From Boletus sp. NGJ (lineage: Eukaryota > Basidiomycota > Agaricomycetes > Boletales > Boletaceae): a stretch of DNA of 64,000 bases. The DNA lies in the NCBI GenBank assembly GCA_019096195.1, contig JAGTXK010000055.1, positions 434,001 to 498,000 of the forward strand, given 5' to 3'. The notes beneath the pieces are model-generated. The model had not been told where the DNA came from, did not search any database, and worked only from the letters and a program-made list of their open reading frames with translations. Shown piece by piece: positions 48,377 through 61,718 of this stretch. The translations under genes and the position numbers were made by a program. Numbering within the stretch: the first letter of the stretch is position 1; each line of letters starts with the position of its first letter.

Positions 48377-51067
48377 ATGTCCACCTACCCAAGCGGCAAC
48401 TTAGACTTTGAATCAAAGGGTTCTGCCCACGTCAAGGGCAGGCTCTCCAGCACCACCGCTGGAGAGAAGCCCGTCGTCCCTGCCTACTCCAGTCTCACCG
48501 TAAGTCCTCGTCACACAGCTGACAACGTTATCTTGATCTGCTCTCTAGCCTATGTGGGCTGGTATCGCCGGCGCGGTCCTTACCGGCGGCAAATCCTTCG
48601 AGATTGCCATCTCCGTTCATGATTCGGTCTATAGCACCGATTTTGCCTCTGCCGTTGTCCCGTACAACTCGGCCAATCCAACAAAAAACGCAGCAGAGAT
48701 CGAAACTCATGTTCTCGAGACGCTCAAAAAGTTCTCCCAGGAACACCTTTGCAAGTTCCTTGGTGCCGGCGTCACTCTCGGCCTCCTCAAAGAGGTGCTC
48801 GTCTCCTCTTGGATCCCTCGTCGCGTGCTTACCACTCTCATCAGTCCCCCAACCTTTGCACTCGCCTGTGGTTCGCAGTCGACATTGTTCCCATCGTCTT
48901 CAACATCAAGCCTTTCCACACGGACTCCCTCACTAGCCCCAACATCAAGCACCGCATCTCCTCCACCACTGGTTCTTACGTTCCTTCTGGTACAGAAACC
49001 CCCACCGTCTACGTCGATGCTTCCCCTCTCGTAGATCAGAACAAACTTCACGCAGGCGTCGCTACAAAGTTGCCTATTCCCCGCACGCTCGATGAACAAG
49101 CCGACTCTGCCGCGCGCAAATGTCTCATGTACTATGGTCCCAACAACAACCCCCGTCTAAGCATCGGCCCCCGCAACCAAGTCACCGTCGACCAGGCTGG
49201 CAAGATCCATCTCATCGATGACCTCGATGTATATCGCAAGTCCGTCGGACAAGGTACCTGGAATGCTGTCGTCAAGCTCGCCGATGAACTCCGCGAGAAA
49301 AAGGTCAAGATCGGTTTCTTCTCCTCTACCCCTCAGGGTGGTGAGTGATCTGAATTTGATTCTGTGGCGGCCCTTCTGATTGGGACTTTTTTGATGAATT
49401 GATCTAGGTGGAGTCGCGCTTGTAAGTTACCCCACCCAAAAGGAAGTGTTTCATTGTCCCTCACCCACGGTTGTTTGCAGATGCGTCACGCTCTCATCAG
49501 GTTCTTGACGGCACTGGATGTCGATGTCGCATGGTGTGTATTGCCTTGTTTCCCTTTCTATCTCCGACTTTCATTGCGTCCCACTCGGATGTTGATTTAA
49601 CCCTTCCCTGGCATATTATCAGGTATGTCCCAAACCCATCGCCAAGCGTCTTCCGTACGACAAAGAACAACCACAACATCTTGCAAGGTGTCGCGGCCCC
49701 TGACCTTCGCCTCACGGATGAGGCCAAGGCTCAGTTCGACGCCTGGATCCTGAAGAACGGTCTAAGATGGACTGCAGACGGTGGACCCCTCGCTCCTGGT
49801 GGTGTGGATGTCGCCTTCATTGGTAACTTCCTAATCTGTTCCCTGGTACATTTGCTGACAGCAGCCATAGATGACCCGCAGATGCCTGGTCTCATTCCCC
49901 TGATCAAGAAAGTCAGGCCCGAGCTTCCCATTGTCTACCGCTCGCACATCGAGATCCGCAGCGATCTCGTTCAACAGAAAGGGTCCCCGCAGGAAGGAGT
50001 CTGGCAATACCTGTGGAATAATATTCAGCTTGCCGACTTGTTCATCAGTCACCCTGTCAACAAGTTTGTCCCCAGCACCGTGCCCACGGAGAAGTTGACC
50101 CTCCTCGGTGCTGCTACTGACTGGTGAGTAGTCGAACCTCGGTCGCGATGACCGTCCTCGTTCACACACGCGCTCGCGGCACAGGCTCGATGGATTGAAC
50201 AAGCACCTCAGCGCATGGGATTCTCAGTACTACATGGGAGAGTTCCGTAGCCTATGTGTGAAAGAGAAGATGACCGAGCTAAAGTGGCCTGTCCGCGATT
50301 ACATCGTCCAGGTTGCACGGTTCGATCCTGCCAAGGGCATTCCCAACGTCATCGACTCCTACTCTCGCCTTCGCAAGCTCTTGAAGAACGCTGGAAAGAC
50401 CTCCGAGGCAGAGACGCCCCAGCTCTTGATCTGCGGTCACGGTGCCGTCGATGACCCAGATGCTAGCATCATCTACGACCAGGTCATGAACCTGGTCAAT
50501 TCCGACAGTTACAGACAGTACGCGAAGGATATCGTTGTCATGAGGCTCCCACCGAGTGACCAGCGTACGTTTCCTTGGCCTCGTCGTTATAAACTTGCTG
50601 ATGAACTGACGACAGTCCTGAATGCCCTCATGGCGAACGCCAAAATTGCTCTCCAGCTCTCGCTGCGCGAAGGCTTTGAAGTCAAAGTATCCGAGGCGCT
50701 TCACGCTGGCATACCCCTCGTTGCGTCTCAAACTGGTGGTATACCCCTTCAAATCGAACACGGAAAATCTGGATACCTGACTGAAGTGGGCGATAACGAC
50801 GCCGTCGCAAAATACCTCTACGACCTTTACACGGATGAAGCGCTCTACACCAGGATGAGCAAGTACGCGGCGACGCATGTTTCGGACGAGGTCGGCACCG
50901 TCGGAAACGCTGCGGCATGGTTGTACCTCGCTGTCATGTATAGCCGTGGAATCAAGATTCAGCCTCAGGGAGCGTGGCTGAATGATTTGCTCAGGGAGGA
51001 AACTGGGGAGCCGTACCTGCCGGGCGAACCCAGGTTGCCTCGTGGTGCTTTGCAGTTGCAAGGATGA
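48377..51067 (+). CDS. Retaining trehalose phosphorylase (GT4 type; Neurospora CCG-9 family)
   Basis: Reversibly splits trehalose with phosphate into glucose and alpha-glucose 1-phosphate. Start MSTYPSGNLDFESKGSAHVK. Conserved blocks: MWAGIAGAVLTGGKSFEIAI, RLWFAVDIVPIVFNIKPF, DEQADSAARKCLMYYGPNNN, KIGFFSSTPQGG-GVALMRHA, GVDVAFIDDPQMPGLIPLIK, IVYRSHIEIRSDLV, and the GT4 C-terminal domain VQVARFDPAKGIPNVIDSY, LQLSLREGFEVKVSEALHAG, IPLVASQTGGIPLQIEHGKS (E-x7-E region). Ends RGALQLQG. About ten exons, one only 14 nt (49408-49421). The frame slips in the C5 run at 48846-48850, between LISP and NLCTRLWF. A TATA-like promoter suggests strong expression. Confidence 0.93.
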
Positions 51068-51706
51068 ATAGATCTTGCGAGGGAGGCGTGTCGTTTTGTA
51101 CGATTTATTGCTGTCGCCGCATTGTTTTGATCTTGTAGATCTTGTAGTCACATGGATAGAAATCATCTTCAAGTACGGAGTATACCACCTAAAAGTGTTA
51201 CCTGATCCTGAGCGATCACACCTGCAAGTCGACCGTGAGATTGAAACGAAAACAAAACGAAAACGTCCCACTCTGACCAGTTCCATGCAGTCAGAGAAAC
51301 ACTCCAGACGGTCCGGCAGCTCCGTGACAGTACCAGCTGCCACCATCGGCCGCACTGAGCAGGTACGCATTTCGCAGCCATCTAGTAATACCTCCCTGGC
51401 GTCTCACCGAATACAGGAATGGTGTCTCAAGCTTTCTGCACCGCGATATCGTAGATTACTTGGTTGAAATTATCGCGTGTTCTGGTATTGTAGCAGCTAC
51501 GGCGTGAGTCTGGCTCGGAATTGGCGAGCTCGGCGTTCGCTCGCTCATGCATGATGGATCGGGTTGGGCTGTACAACAGTGGCCGCGCCACAGAGGCGAT
51601 TCGACTCCAGTGCTCTGAGCCAAGCAAGCTGCTGTCATGAGTTTGCTTCTTGTTTCCTCATCGCAAGTCCACCCTCAAATTCAAGACAATTCTCAGACCT
51701 TTAGTG
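51068..51706. other. Intergenic, possible small ORF only
   Basis: About 640 bp. A short frame from ATG 51,286 (MQSEKHSRRSGSSVTVPAAT) ends at a GTACGC donor, and a downstream stretch (51,420-51,510) can be read FLHRDIVDYLVEIIACSG, but the phases do not join. I do not support a gene here. Confidence 0.35.
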
Positions 51707-52759
51707 ATGGAAGTCGACATGCAGTCCCCACCCTCGACTTTCCGCCCCGTCGCTTTTGCCATCAAACGACCGCGTTCGCCTAGCTCGCCCACCCAGGAGC
51801 GGCAAACTGTGCGTGCTTGAATTTTCGTCAGAGAGTTTTCGTGCGTTTGCTTATTGCGTCTGGCCGTTTTCTTCCAGAAACGTCTTTCGCTCGTCCCGGT
51901 CGGTTCAGAGGGGCAATGTGTCCGCCGTGCGTCCGTAGCACCTGACGGGGTGGCGGACGGCCGAGTGCCCAACCAAGATGACTGGGTTAGGCAGGCTAGG
52001 GAGCTTTCGATCACGAGTCCACTGTCGATCACGGTTGGTTTCCCGTCCGTGCTAGATGGTGGTGCCACTGGGGCTCTGAGCAGGGTCGACGAGCACATGG
52101 TGAGTCCTCTCTCAGACATATACATAGAATGATGTTCGTAAACCATGAACGACGCTCAAAACGAGGCTTGGTAACAGGCTGTTGATGACGAGGAGTCGCA
52201 AGTGCTTCGTGTACACGCACATCCAGGCGGCTCGCGACCATGGTCGACGACAAAATGTCATCTGCCTTCGATACATATCTCAACGACAGCCACGCAGACG
52301 TCCGTGCCCGTGCCGAGTGGACTCCATGCGCCGTCGCCTGCACCATTTAGTGTACTCACTGAGCCACCTTCGTCCTCGTCCGAGTCAGCATCCCCGACGT
52401 CATCAATATCTGTGACAGAGACGAGCGTGGGTGCGCACCAGCACCTCTGTCCCCCGGATATCTTCCTCTTGCCTGCGACCCCATCAGATACCCCGCCTCA
52501 CCAGCATCAATTCGCGTCCGAATACGGGCAGCCAGTTGGGGAAAACGAACCTGGACCCCATGCTCGGATGCAGGACCAGAACGTCTCTCAGTCTTCGTTG
52601 ACTCAGACGCCAGAACGGACACATGGGTCGCCGCGCCCGTCGAGGGCGCCTGATGTACCGACGTCTTCTGGTAGGAAACATCGCGTAACGATGGGACCGC
52701 GTGCCGATTGCACAAAATGTAGAACGGGCGTTAGAGGGCACTGGATGCATTTTGATTGA
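51707..52759 (+). CDS. Hypothetical Ser/Pro-rich basidiomycete protein with conserved C-terminal Cys motif
   Basis: Three exons: 51707 to about 51807, about 51879-52098, and about 52178-52759. Mostly low-complexity Ser/Pro/Thr sequence (MEVDMQSPPSTFRPVAFAIK; LTEPPSSSSESASPTSS). The last 25 residues, VTMGPRADCTKCRTGVRGHW-MHFD, look conserved: a C-x2-C pair in a short basic segment. No enzyme domain. The reading frame is supported by GT-AG junctions that keep one frame across three exons. Function unknown; nuclear location is possible given the KRPRSPSSP basic patch. Confidence 0.6.
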
Positions 52760-52987
52760 GAGACATTAGGACTCGAGGTTACTCTGTTGTTCGGGTCGTT
52801 GCTTGCATCCTTCTGGCTCACATACCTGTTGGTTATATTATTGCAGCATGTACATTTCATTCAATGTAATCGCTTTGCATGAGGGTGATCGCTCGAGTGC
52901 AGCTTTCGAATTTCAACAGAGCATAACAAACCGATTTAGGCTGGACGGAAAATTTGTTGTCATTTGACGAGTAGGGGGAGGGAGAAG

Positions 52988-55900
52988 ATGTCCACAACGC
53001 TGCCTTTATTCTGGAAGTTATCCTCCGCCTCGAAAAAAGATCGCGTCGACGCGTCCGTCAAGCTCATAAGCACTCTCGAACAATTCCAGGCGCTCCATGT
53101 CCGACAATCAAAGTCGGACGGCTCTGACAATGAGGGAGACGGTTTGGGCGTGTTAAACTCACAGGACGTTTCGTATTCAATACGGCGACTTGTACGAGGC
53201 CTTGCAAGTCCTCGAGAGAGCAGCAGACTCGGGTTCAGCGTAGCCCTTACCGAAGTATGTCCCTATCTCTCGACCGGAAGCACATATGCATCATCATCTC
53301 TCTCCATAGCTGCTCTCCCGGATAGACACAGTCACCTGTGCGCAAATAATCACTCTCATCGTCGACTCTACGAAAAGGCAGGGATCCATGAGTGGACAGG
53401 AAGAGAGGGACGTCCTGTTTGCACGATTGTTTGGGATCACCGCGGTCGTGCGATCCGGGTTACTCGTGCGCCAAAAACCGTTGCCCAGCACCTCCTCGTC
53501 CTCGTCGAATGCGCCCGTGTCGAGCTTGGAGACATACAAATCTGTGTTGGCGTACCTATTGGAAATCGGGGAGGCAAAATCTTGGTTGAGAGAGAGGCGC
53601 TTGGTGGACGATTGGGCTGGCTATCGATGCAGTTCAATCTTGCGCGGTGCCGTGGAGGGTCGAGGCGCTCGACGCGACGATCGACACTGTTTATGCGAAA
53701 GACGAAGGCAGTTTCTGGACGCCGGATAAAGTCGCGATCACTTTGAAACTGCAGCCCCTTACGCCGAATCATAACTGGGACAAAACGCTTGCCCCGGTGT
53801 TCAAAGGACAGAATATCTTTGCGCCCAACAATCTCTTGGCTCTTGGTAGGATAATGAAGGTCGGTCCTTGATGTTTGCGGTCACGGTAAAGTTGTTCATG
53901 TGTTACTTGTCGCATGTAGGAATCCGCTGCGGATGACGATAACGCCTCGAACCCAACCGCTGGATCGTGGAAAGCCCAGCTTCACGTTGCGTGGGATGTC
54001 ATATTCAATCGACTGCTTCCCCCATCTGGCTCAGAACATGTTCCACAGGGCTCTTTCAGTGAATTCTTCCGAATCGTCGTGGATGGTAAGTGCACGCATA
54101 TGTTCGTTTCAGTTATGGTAACGCCTCATACACGGGATAGACTCCTTGTTCTCTCCCTCGTCTTCTCCAGAGAGAAAATACTGGGGATTTCAAGTATTCA
54201 AAAAAGCTCTGGGACGGGTCAGAGCTACTGAGCTCCCCATGCTCTTTGCCAAAAATCTGATGCGGTCTTGGATCAACCATCTTTCAAACAAAGATCGTTA
54301 TCTGCACAAAATCTCGCTTGACGTGGTATGTTCCGCGGATCACTCGCTCGTTCGCGGGTTCGTTAATATGTGCTAGGCGAAGCATATCCAAACGCTTGTC
54401 CAAACCTCTCCCTCGCTTGGATTTCCACTCATTCTCCAATTAACCGGCGTCAACGGAAGTGGGCAGTTCGACAAACTGACACGTACGAAAACCATCGAGT
54501 CAATACTAACCGTCATGGACAGCGCGGGCATCAAGAGCTATGTCCTTTCCTTGCTTGAACAAGTGAACTCGCCAAAGGATGCGGAAGAGTACGGTATTCT
54601 CTCTCTCTCTCTGGCCCGTATACAAGGAGCTGAGATGCAGAGCGACAGAGAGCCTTCTGCAATCGATTCCCGGAGAACATGGATCGCAGACCAATTTGCA
54701 GCGCTCGTTCACAATGGTTCAATCCCCAAAAACGACGAATGGATGCAAATCGTACTCGATTTTTACGTCGTCAATGGCCTTTTCGTCGTACGCAAAAAGT
54801 CTGAGAACAATCCTATTCACTCGGTATGTTTGAATCCACGTGTTTCGCTAATGTGTGGCGACGCTGACGCTGACGGACCAGTTGCGTGTACTCCCTTCAC
54901 CGCCTTTCACGGAGGCTGCTCAACAACGTTGTCAAGAGAGATTGCTTAGCTGCCTCGCTACTCTCAACGTTCACCTGACGGTCGTGAAGCAAGGTTTGTC
55001 CACCTGTCGATCGTAATGCACAATTTATTCATATGCGCGACAGGTGAACACACGCATAAGGAGACGGGTGTTGCATCCGACGGAGAGTTTTGGACGTCCA
55101 AAACACTCGCTACCATTGCTTTGTTAGACAGGGACGCCAAACATGTCAAGCCACTAATAGACCTCGACGAAGAAGTCCAAGCTCTCCTCGCCAAGACAGC
55201 GAAAGTAATCGGCCAACTTAGAAAGGTATAGCCTGCTTTCTCTATCCCGTTGTTCCGGAATTTGATTTCGTTGTCGCGTTAGCCTGACGACGACAAGCGG
55301 GAGGTCGCAAGGGGGTATGAATTAATCCTCTCATCGTTCCTGCTTCAATGCCGGTGTGGCGAGGCTGACCGCCTCGAGAACCTCGAGGTCCGTATCATTC
55401 CACTGCCAACGTCATTCCTTGACTCATCAACGATACCCGCCTCGCTTAGGCCACTCTTGAAGCGACCGCCAAAATGTTCTCCAGGGAGAAGATGCCAAAG
55501 AAATCTAAATCCCAGCCCATTCCACCTTTTGAAGACGAACCGTCATCCATAGATATCCTCGTGGACGTGATCATAGGTTTCCTCGAAAATGCGAGTGCGT
55601 TTACGCGGTCAGTCGCCAATGAATCCTTTTCACGGGTCACGAATGCCGTACAAGGGAGTACCGTAGATCTGATTTTGAGCGTGAGTGATGGACTTTTTCA
55701 ACGGGCTGTCATAACGGGAATTCATTAGCAATTGGAACGCCGAGATCCAGGCGACTTGGTTGACGAAGACGAGGAGATGAGCAGTGAGGATGAACGTGAG
55801 GGTGATGATGACGGGAGCGACAAAGAGGACGAAGAGGAAGTAGAAGAGGAACAAGAGAGTTCGGGAGAAGAGGAATCTGGAGAGAGCGATTCCGAGGAAG

Positions 55901-57204
55901 TGGACGACGAGGCTGCTGAAAAAGTACGCAAGAAAATAGAGGACGCATTAAAAGCGAGCGGGGTGGACGTCGGGGAAGACAATTTAGAAGATCCCTCTGA
56001 CGAAGAGCCCGTGGACGACGAGCAAATGATGGCTCTCGACGACACCCTCGCACAAATTTTCCGCACGAGAACGAACAAACGGAAATCCAAACAAGGTCCG
56101 TTGCTTTTCTAGACACACGCTTTTTCTTTCTTTTTCTTTTGGGATGCTCAATGAATATCAAGGGGTCGATGCCCAACGAGAAGCAACGCATTTCAAGAAC
56201 AGAGTCCTCGATCTTGTGGATATCTATGTCAAGCGGGATCCTCAGAGTCCTCTCAACGTTCGGCTCGTCCTACCATTACTCGAGCTCGCAACCAAGAGTG
56301 GCATGGACGAACGCCAACTGTCCGATAAAGCAAGCGGCATCCTCAAAACTCGACTCGCCAAATCAAAGGACTTGCCTACGACCGCAGCGCGGGACGAGGT
56401 TGAGACGGTGCTCCGAGAAGTGCATCGGCGAGCACAGAGGTCGCATGCGTCCAATGCCCTGGCCGTACTCAGCCAAGCCAGTCTCTACCTCTGCCGGATT
56501 CTGGTAGCCCTGAACGAGCACGACGTGGCCATTGGGATGTATCGAGATTCTCTTGACGATTACATGTCGCGCAAGGCATCGCAGCTCGCGTTCAGCTTCT
56601 TCCAAGATTGGGCGCGCCGTTTCCCCACGCTGGGATGGAAACTGCGAGAGAGCGTCTTGGAAGCGTCTTCCAAGGCGGTCAATTTGTACCGGAGATGTCA
56701 AGCATTCCAACTCATGCACGTCATATTGAGCCAGCCAGAAAAGGTGTGTAATGCCTTTCCTTGTCTAAGGATGGTCGTCGACGGGTCGCTCACCAACCAC
56801 AGGGAGAGGAACCAGCGGCGATCGCCACGTTCCAAAAGGCGTTGCAAAAGACCATACTCGACCTGATCACGCTTTCCATCGACGATCAACGTAGCCTATC
56901 ACCGACTCAAATAAAGGACCTTTTGAAGCTCGTCCTATTGTGCATCCGTCAGACGCGCAGGACCTCGGATTCACTGACCATCGAGGTTTGGGATCCAGCC
57001 GCGTGGAAGGCGCTTCACGACCAACTGTCCTCAAGCACTCGGTTCAAATCATCAACGTCGGTGCTGGATATGTGTCGTCAGGTGGAGTCCACTGCCGCCC
57101 AGTGCAAACAGGCAGCTGGTGGGAAACGCAAGGCGGGGTCGGATGAGCAAATAGAGACTGACCCGTCGAAAAAGTCCAATCGGAAGAAACAAAAGAAAAA
57201 GTAA
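52988..57204 (+). CDS. POL5: Pol5/MYBBP1A-type nucleolar protein (DNA polymerase V family)
   Basis: Nucleolar HEAT-like protein needed for rRNA production; despite its name it is not a standard replicative polymerase. Starts MSTTLPLFWKLSSASKKDRV. Conserved stretches: QDVSYSIRRLVRGLASPRES, SRLGFSVALTE, GQEERDVLFARLFGITAVVR, SWLRESAWWTIGLAIDAVQS, FWTPDKVAITLKLQ, KYWGFQVFKKALG. An acidic run (EDEEEVEEEQESSGEEESGE) precedes DDEQMMALDDTLAQIFRTR, the usual linker. The C-terminus is Lys-rich (SKKSNRKKQKKK), a likely nucleolar signal. About nine exons. The SWLRES-AWWTIG join needs one base fewer at 53596-53597 (GG). POL5 is essential in yeast, which argues that the slip is an assembly error. Confidence 0.93.
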
Positions 57205-57441
57205 ATTATAGTATGCAATGTGATACTTCATACATCATTTCCGTCCCTCTACAAGTCAGGCAATCAGGAGGGCCACGTAAACAAGACACTCCTACCCAAA
57301 GCATGTGTACAATCTATGTTGCTTTCTGTAGCGCACAAGTGTTCCAGTCCTCGCAATCAGTTTGGAAGAAAGCGACCAACAAAGAATCCTTGACCCGACG
57401 TGGAAGCAAGACAGGCGGGGAAGCGCACACAAGTTCGCCGT

Positions 57442-60400
57442 CTACGCCAGTGGCGACGATGTAATCCTTGTGTGGAGTGCCTGGAGCGCAGTAACATCAC
57501 CCTTTGTGAGACATTGCTCAACAAGTTGGGCACATCGTCGTGCTCTGCGAAGCGAACGCCTAAGCCGACACAAAGACGTCGAGTGGTACTTGTGACTCAC
57601 TTGTTAAGCCTGCTGCGCGACTCGGTGGCAGTCCGACATGCTTCGGAACGTTCTGTGGCCACGCTGAGAATGTGCTCTGGAATTCCCGCAAGGCGGGCGC
57701 ATTCGACTCCGAAGGACTCTTCAGCAAAGCCATCGGTCAACTGGTAGAGGAATGTTACGTCTCTTCTGCCGTCAATGCGGTTATCTGTCGTATATCCCAT
57801 GTGCAAGTTCTGAACATCATCTGGGAACCGCCGTTCCAAATCAACGGCAACGAGGGGATAGTGCGTAATAAACAACGTCTTGGATCTGATATTTTCCACA
57901 AGATGTTGAAGAACTGCATCCGCAATTGCCATCTATGACTGAATTAGCGGCTCCCGGTATTATGAGCAAGGGTCAAGGTACGCACGCCATCCGCAGTTGA
58001 GGTACCTCTTCCAAGCTCGTCCAGAATTACGAGACTGTTCGAGGTTGCTGTCTTCAAAATCTCGTTCGTCTCTGCCATTTCGACCATAAATGTTGAGCGG
58101 CCACGCGCCAATTCGTCAGACGCTAATGCGGGCATTAATTAACGGATTCGAATGGAGGTGATAGGAGCCTACCGCCCATCCTAGTGATAATTGCGTCGCA
58201 CATTCCAACCTTTGCAGCCCTCGCGGGAACGTATGACCCAATTTGAGCCATAATAGCGATCAGGGCAACCATCCGGACCGCAGAGCTTTTGCCTCCCATA
58301 TTTGGACCAGTTATGATGATACTACGAGGGGAATCATCACCCATTAATAGAGAATTGGGTACGAACGGGTCGGATCTCAGTGCTTCAACCATAGGATGAC
58401 GGCCATCTATGATGTCGAGTACGTCTTCGTCTGTGAGCTCAGGTCGTACATAACCATCTTGTAAAGCAATGTGGGCAAGGCTGAGGAGACAATCCGCGAT
58501 TGCAAGTTTGTTGATGGCATCTCGTAGCAGGGAATAATGAGATTGGGCGATTTCAGACAGAAATGCGCTATACGCTTTGTTCGCCTCTGCGGCGAGCAAC
58601 TCTTTGTATCTCGCCCGCTCTTGGATCAGCTTTTTGACCTCAGGAGTATGGTATCGCCTGCAGTACTTTGTACTGTAATAGACCATGAACACATGCTTTG
58701 TCTGTATATATGGGTATTTACCTTGATACCAGATCCCAACTAACTGGATGATCTCTGTTTGCGGACTTCTTGACCTCCACAAGGAACTAGGTAATATTAG
58801 AGCCCGCACTAAGCGTGAGACTTGTAACGTACCTCAATCCCTAGTACACTGGTCCATTGGAGAGACGGCATTCTAAGAATTTTGCGGACTGGAGTTAATC
58901 AGTGCCTGAATTACACCAAGGAGGGCAGGGTACCGTACTCCGCTTCAGTTCCTCTTCGAGCTCAGTTTCAACAGTTTGAATCATCTGGACAAGTTAGAAT
59001 GCGATGTGTGAATGAGTCTCAGAGGACTCACTAATGCATGTTCTGCGAGGGCAGGAAACCGCTGCGTATCTGTCCATAAAGACTCCTTCTTCCCTTCGGC
59101 AGCACTCTTGAGGGAAATTGCGTTCAAATACTCTCGGACTGGGGACTTGAGTTTCGGTAAAGACAGGACTATCTCATTCAATAATTTGGAGTGGAAGTCC
59201 CCCAAGGAACTTTCCTCGAAGCCATCGAACGCCGTGGCAACTCTGTTCAGCGCAGGTAGCAAGATAGCAAGTTCTTGTGGGGAACACTACGAAAGTATTG
59301 AACCAGTTGACCAAGGGCCTCGATCGCGAGAAATCTGACCTTGCCATACTGAATCCGACACAACCCCTTGGCGAGGTCCGGTAGCTTCTTCAGGACTTGT
59401 CGAAGGGCAACCAGTTTCTCCGATGGACTGGTAACTATTTCCTCGATGGCATCTATCCTATCTTGGAGCAACCTCAAGGTCCGGCTGTGTTATTATAATA
59501 GAGCGGATATAAATCGAAGACTAACCGCTTGTCCGTGAGTGGTTGACCGACCCAACTCTTCAACAACCTTGCACCAAATTTGGTGGTAGTGCGATCAAGC
59601 ACCCAAATCAGAGATCCCTTGGCAGTATAATCTGTCTGGTTTTGGTATACTTCCCTGCAAGGTCCAGTTAGACTTGATTTTAGCAATGGGCAAGGCACGA
59701 ACAGATTCGCCAATGTGCTGGCATTCAGAAGCATGTGTGTTCTATTTGCGAATTTCGTGAAATACCTGGCGCCAAGGAAAGCATCTGCAATGTGAAACGA
59801 CGAAAGGTAATTGATGGTATGCGCTAGGGAAACTACAACCTGTTGGGGAAGGCTCGCAATGACCCCAAGGATGCCGTCTGCGAAGCGTTACTGACAAGTC
59901 ACTCGCCACCTGTGCGGCTAACTCACCCATTGAAAGATCCTCTGAATTGGCTTTAGTCCTGTCAGAATAAAATTCCGTCACAAAGTCGAACGCCACAGAG
60001 AATTTCATCCCATTCTTGTAGCGCTCAACACGTATTTTCTGTCCGCTGTGGACAGATCTTGAAGAACAAATTTAGCCTTTTAAGGGTGCATAATGGAAAC
60101 ACTAACCCAGCAAAGTGGCGCAGGACTTTTTCGGTGAGCTTACTCAGACCCTGTTCAGGAAGGACCAGCTCAGCTGGTCGAGTGTGCACGAGTCGGGTCT
60201 AAATCTCTTGTAAGCACGATAAATTTGTACAAACCAAGTTAGACTGACCTCGAGCTCAGAACGCATGATAGTGTCTGGCCCCTTCCGTGTGAAAAGCAAG
60301 GAAATTAGATGAGCCCGGAACTCACCCTCAAATTCATCCCAAACAACATCCCCCGTGCTGGGTGTGATAGCAATCATGCTTATCGATACGTGGTCCTCGG

Positions 60401-61584
60401 AAGTACCACCGCTTTCGGAAACCTCCGTGAAGCAGACGAGGGGCGGAGCCGCATACTTGTCTAAATCATCAGCGGATTCGAGTTCATCAACATAGCTGCG
60501 AATATTTGTCACCACACGGAAAACTGGGTGCTCCACATCGCCTTACGTCGTGGCCGTGTACAGATGAGTCAGTTTTCTTTCAAAAAGCGTGTTCCTAGCT
60601 TCACTGGCTTTTTTGAGTGCTGCGGTCTCCATCTGCTCGACAATTCCGACTTTGTGTCCTTGCGAGAGAAGCCTAATCCTGTCTAAGATTCGTTCAGAGC
60701 GAAGTAATCGAGGACTGACTTTTTGAGATGTACGCCGCGGCGGTGGACCGGGATTGTAGCTGTTAGCAGATTACGGCGACGATATGCGACGATGCCAAGT
60801 TCCTGGCTGGCAATCTGACGATGAAAATAAACAAGGTTGTTAGTTTAATGAGCAAGAATATCACACCGAAGCGCTCTCGTCGTAGAAGTAGTATTTATAT
60901 CCCGATTCGATCATCAAAACTACCCCGGGGTGATCTTTGATAAACTTCAGTGACTGGTTGAACGAGAACATTGGTAAAAATCAACATGCAAACAGTCAAC
61001 AAAGTCAAGCTTGCCTGTAATTCGGCCGGTGTATAAGGCTGCCCGCTGGGCCCAAATCCTTCCGATGTTCCCTTACATTTTGCTGAGGGTGCGAGCCGTG
61101 TTTTACCCTTCGCCTTGTTAGGCTTGCGAGAGAACATTTCCGTGAGGTTCTTGAAAGCTTCGTCCGAGACATCGGACTCGGCGGAGGCATCATCATCATT
61201 TTGACCCTGGAGAGACTCATTCTCGGATAGCTGATCTCCCTGATCTCCGTGACGTCTTTGACGTGCAAAGCTGTTGTTCCCTGCAAGCAGTACGCGTTTG
61301 AATTCCGCGTGACGCCTCTTCTTGTCGTCTTCATTCACCGCGACGGGTCTCTCGATGGACGGTTTTTGCGTGCTATCAAAACGCCACTGATCTGTGGGGG
61401 AAATCCCCTTTCCGACCTTCAACTTTTTGATAGGTGGTTGTCTGTCGACTTCTGAATCCTCGAGGGTCAAGTCGATCGGGGAGTGTGGACGCTTCTCCTG
61501 CACATGAGGTTGTTGAGAGAAAAAGGATGAAATCCGGGGTTGTTTGTCTGTACCAGAAAGCCCGATGACCGTCTTCCGTTTCAT
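57442..61584 (-). CDS. MSH3: DNA mismatch repair protein Msh3
   Basis: MutS-family partner of Msh2 in MutS-beta, which binds insertion/deletion loops. The N-terminus has a PCNA-binding motif (QPRISSFF, residues 15-22). The mismatch-binding domain follows: [56 protein letters not shown]. Lever/clamp regions include [20 protein letters not shown]. The ATPase has Walker [21 protein letters not shown], Walker B and signature [17 protein letters not shown], and the His switch FITHYPL. C-terminus [20 protein letters not shown]...SSPLA, reached through a short 41-nt intron (57560-57600). Without it the gene would stop at 57597. More than ten exons. Head-to-head with ATP12, 134 bp between the starts. 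Confidence 0.95.
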
Positions 61585-61718
61585 TGTAAGAGTACAACAT
61601 GAAATGGTGTTTCTTAGCTAGCAATTTCACTTTACCCCTACTACACGTGACGTCACATTAATGGGTCACGTGCGCATTATAAGTCTCAGTTCAGTGCCGT
61701 CCCGCGAAGTCGACCACC

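Noticed and set aside
50279-51370. 363-codon minus-strand frame opposite trehalose phosphorylase
   Set aside because: Antisense shadow. The plus strand carries the GT4 motifs and correct splice junctions.
57597-57599. TGA at 57597 as the MSH3 stop
   Set aside because: The TGA lies inside a GTGAGT donor. Splicing over 57560-57600 adds a typical MutS C-terminus ([17 protein letters not shown]) ending at 57442.
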